DNA from: Mesorhizobium sp. B2-7-1
GTDB taxonomy: Bacteria > Pseudomonadota > Alphaproteobacteria > Rhizobiales > Rhizobiaceae
Assembly: GCF_006440735.1 (NCBI RefSeq)
Contig: NZ_VFUA01000019.1
Span: 1 to 64,000 of the forward strand
Direction: 5' to 3'
Length of the DNA: 64,000 bases
The position numbers and the translations under genes are program-made. Under the pieces are notes generated by a model that did not search any database, was not told the origin of the DNA, and saw only the letters and a program-made list of their open reading frames with translations. Of this stretch, positions 61,776 to 64,000 are shown in pieces (the first letter of the stretch is position 1; every line of letters starts with the position of its first letter).

Positions 61776-63265
61776 TGCACGGCGGCGTACATGATGCGGC
61801 TTTCGGTTGCCTCGGCGATGTCCATCTCCTCGACAACGCGTCCCTGCCGCGCAACGAGGATGCGGTCCGAGAGAGCGAGGATCTCGGGCAGATAGGACGA
61901 GATCACCACCACCGCCATGCCGCTGTCGGCAAGCTCGTTGATGAAGTTGTGGATCTCGACGATGGTGCCGACATCCACGCCGCGCGTCGGCTCGTCCAGG
62001 ACGACCAGTTTCGGCTTCTGGATCAGGGCTTTCGACAACACCACCTTCTGCTGGTTGCCGCCGGACAGCTCGATCACGCGCGCGTCGGCGTCGATCGCCT
62101 TTACGCCCAGCCGCTTGGTCCAGGCCGTGGCAAGCTTGCGTGCGTCGCTCGGCGTGACCACCGTCAGCGGATTGATGCCGGTCGCCAGCGCGCCGAGCTG
62201 GACGTTTGCGGCAATTGTCATCGTCTCGAAGAAGCCCTCGATCTTGCGGTCCTCGGTGACATAGACGATGCCGTCGCGCACCGCGGGGCGCGGCGTTCGG
62301 TAGCGGACCGGCCGGTCCTCGAAGCGCACCGTGCCGCCGTGAAAATAGTCCCGCTTCAAGACGCCGGCGACAATCTTCATCGTCTCCGTCCGTCCTGCGC
62401 CGACCAGGCCGAACATGCCGGTGACCTGACCCGCGAACACCGAGAAGGAGGTGTTGCGGACCGTGTTGCCCATAGAGAGGTTCTCGACGCTCAGGATCTT
62501 GTTGCCCATCGGCCGCGCCTTGCGCTGGTCGCCGGCGTAGAGCTCGCCGGACAGGCTTCGCCCGACCATCGCCTGCACGATGCGATCGCGGTCGAAATTG
62601 CGCGTGTCGTCGGTGACGACGACCTTGGCGTCGCGCATCACGGTGATGCGGTCCGACAGGTAAAGCGCTTCCTCCAGCGCGTGGCTGATGAAGATGATCG
62701 CGATGCCCTGCTCCTTCAGCCGGCGGGCCAGGTTGAAGAAGTGGAATTTTTCTTCCGGCGTCAGCGTCGCCGTCGGCTCGTCGAAGATGATCAGCCGGGC
62801 ATGGTGGTGCACGGCGCGGGCGATCTCGACCATCTGCTTCTTGCCGGCGCCCAGGGTGGAAACCTGCGAGGTGGGATCGACGTAGAAATTAAGCGACAAC
62901 AGATAGCGCTGCGCCTGGATGTTGAGGCCGCGCAGGCGGTTGAAGAGCTTTTCGTCGCCAAGATAGATGTTCTGCGCCACCGACATGGACGGAACCAGGT
63001 TGGTCTCCTGGAAGACCATGGCGACGCCGTGCGCCAGCGCGTCGGAGGGCGAGTTGAAAACCGTCGGCTTGCCGTCCAGGACCATCTCGCCCGAGGACGG
63101 CTGATAGACGCCGGCAAGCACCTTCATCAGCGTCGACTTACCGGCGCCGTTCTCGCCGAGGATGGCATGGATCTCGCCCGGACGGACGTCGAGGTTGACG
63201 TCCGAGATCGCGAGCACGCCGCGGAAGTCCTTGGACACCCCGCGCAATTGAACCAGTGAATTCAT
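61772..63265 (-). CDS. Sugar-type tandem ABC ATPase (RbsA/MglA-like)
   Basis: A 497-residue ATPase with two nucleotide-binding domains. The first has Walker A GENGAGKST, LGAGKKQM as signature and FDEPTATLT; the second has the usual degenerate Walker A (GLVGAGRTET), canonical LSGGNQQK and LDEPTRGVDVGT. It starts at 63265 within an ATGA overlap with the SMP-30-like gene. The family imports monosaccharides. Its motifs are intact, unlike those of the ABC-PEBP protein at 53588-55762, which makes that protein's changes more notable. Permease and binding-protein genes would lie beyond the window. Confidence 0.9.
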   Translation of the reverse strand: MNSLVQLRGVSKDFRGVLAISDVNLDVRPGEIHAILGENGAGKSTLMKVLAGVYQPSSGEMVLDGKPTVFNSPSDALAHGVAMVFQETNLVPSMSVAQNIYLGDEKLFNRLRGLNIQAQRYLLSLNFYVDPTSQVSTLGAGKKQMVEIARAVHHHARLIIFDEPTATLTPEEKFHFFNLARRLKEQGIAIIFISHALEEALYLSDRITVMRDAKVVVTDDTRNFDRDRIVQAMVGRSLSGELYAGDQRKARPMGNKILSVENLSMGNTVRNTSFSVFAGQVTGMFGLVGAGRTETMKIVAGVLKRDYFHGGTVRFEDRPVRYRTPRPAVRDGIVYVTEDRKIEGFFETMTIAANVQLGALATGINPLTVVTPSDARKLATAWTKRLGVKAIDADARVIELSGGNQQKVVLSKALIQKPKLVVLDEPTRGVDVGTIVEIHNFINELADSGMAVVVISSYLPEILALSDRILVARQGRVVEEMDIAEATESRIMYAAVH

Positions 63266-64000
63266 GCCGCCGTCTCGTCGTCGATTGCCACGATCTTGCC
63301 CGAGCCCTTGGCGCCGGCGATCAACCTGCCGCCTGCCTCGCAGAGCGACGTCACGCCATGGACATCGCCATCGGCGCGGCTCTGGTAGCTGCGCAGCATG
63401 GCCATGCGATCGTCGCATCGCACCACCAGGCCGGTGGACCATGTCGGCGACCACGGCTTGAGCATGTTGAGCTTCTTGCGAGCGCCGCCCTGGATCGGTT
63501 CGAGAAAGCTCTTTCCGGTCGCCAGCGCCGGCGCGATCCAGTAGGCCGGCTCGATCGTGTCGACCATGCGGCGCCGGTATTCGTCCTCCTTGAGCACGAA
63601 TTCGACCAGCGGATTGCGCGGCGCGAACATCGCCAGCCAAAAGCCGCCCGAAGCCGATGGCGTCATGCGGCCCGGATAGGCTGGCAGAGCCGCGAGCGCG
63701 ACGCGGGGCTGCGAGCCGCCCGTCAGCGCAAGGACGCGATGCCGCCACGCTTCGGCGACGAAGATGTCCTTTCCCGAAAGCGCCAGCCCTGCAGCGAACT
63801 CCAGCCCGCCCAGAAGCCGTTCGGCGCGGCCGCTGCCGGTGTCGATCCGCCACACCGAGCCGCTCGCCGACTTGGTCATCAGGTCGCGCTTCCACTCGCT
63901 CGCCGCGTGGCGATCCGATCCGACGGCGACGAACAATGTCGTTGGATCGGCGAAGGCCATGGCCGTCACGCAAGATGGGTTGAGGCCTTCGATGGCCAGC
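63262..64000 (-). CDS. SMP-30/strictosidine-synthase-like protein, 5' end outside window
   Basis: The frame is open to the window edge (…EGLNPSCVTAMAF upstream of an internal Met), so only the C-terminal ~245 residues are seen. These show beta-propeller repeats (VWRIDTGSGRAERLLGGLEFAAGLALS, FVAEAWRHRVLAL, SASGGFWLAMFAPRNPLVEFV). The fold fits gluconolactonase/strictosidine-synthase-like proteins, which hydrolyse lactones or bind phosphotriesters. Overlap with the sugar ABC ATPase suggests it opens a sugar lactone linked to the transported compound. In some rhizobia such domains are joined to permeases; whether that is so here lies outside the window. Confidence 0.75.
   Translation of the reverse strand, partial: LAIEGLNPSCVTAMAFADPTTLFVAVGSDRHAASEWKRDLMTKSASGSVWRIDTGSGRAERLLGGLEFAAGLALSGKDIFVAEAWRHRVLALTGGSQPRVALAALPAYPGRMTPSASGGFWLAMFAPRNPLVEFVLKEDEYRRRMVDTIEPAYWIAPALATGKSFLEPIQGGARKKLNMLKPWSPTWSTGLVVRCDDRMAMLRSYQSRADGDVHGVTSLCEAGGRLIAGAKGSGKIVAIDDETAA

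Overview
The window is GC-rich, densely coded DNA of alphaproteobacterial (rhizobial, Mesorhizobium-like) character. The assignment rests on codon use, many ABC uptake systems, LysR regulators, ATGA-overlapped operons, and intergenic palindromic repeats of the gagcatgatc/gagcaattcc type, which I associate with rhizobia. No rRNA, tRNA, CRISPR array, insertion sequence or phage gene was seen.

Layout. (1) 1-12947: a cell-envelope locus with three caspase-like (C14) exported proteins, two OmpA-domain proteins, a membrane-anchored M23 peptidase/lytic-transglycosylase fusion, a DUF1036 protein and a glycine-rich lipoprotein. One caspase carries a CxxCH haem-type motif and one carries Sel1 repeats. 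The first 245 bases form a near-perfect inverted repeat that may be an assembly artefact. (2) 13237-21975: a MalT-type LuxR regulator, an HDAC-like deacetylase and a branched-chain/amide-type ABC transporter. (3) 22088-34344: a second LivJ-like binding protein, then a minus-strand catabolic block: thiolase, SDR dehydrogenase, AraC regulator, acyl-CoA ligase, enoyl-CoA hydratase, a B12-dependent acyl-CoA mutase (large subunit, MeaB-type GTPase, small subunit) and 2,2-dialkylglycine decarboxylase, with a divergent LysR (DgdR-like). The mutase has Val90, Asp117 and Gln208, which marks it as a 2-hydroxyisobutyryl-CoA-type mutase and not methylmalonyl-CoA mutase. Ligase, mutase, dehydrogenase and thiolase together give a complete predicted route from 2-hydroxyisobutyrate to two acetyl-CoA. 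(4) 34953-42916: an itaconate-type operon (CoA-transferase, MmgE/PrpD, acyl-CoA dehydrogenase, hydratase, citramalyl-CoA-type lyase, semialdehyde dehydrogenase) with its LysR.

(5) 44033-57040 is the most unusual part: one 13-kb minus-strand operon of ten genes. It encodes a periplasmic binding protein, an ABC ATPase fused to a PEBP (YbhB/YbcL) domain, an SCP2-like protein, an alpha/beta hydrolase, two enlarged ABC permeases, a seven-helix proteorhodopsin homologue that has lost both the retinal lysine (Leu213) and the counterion (Ala80), a very long flotillin-like protein, a four-helix membrane protein and a sodium:solute symporter. I know of no described system with this composition. (6) 57383-64000: a LysR regulator, a divergent oxidoreductase-MmgE/PrpD-SDR operon, and a convergent sugar-type ABC ATPase with an SMP-30-like protein that runs off the window edge.

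The transporters, CoA ligases and CoA-transferases, and LysR/AraC regulators suggest an accessory catabolic region for branched or dicarboxylic organic acids. All functions are inferred from sequence features recalled from known families; no database search was run.
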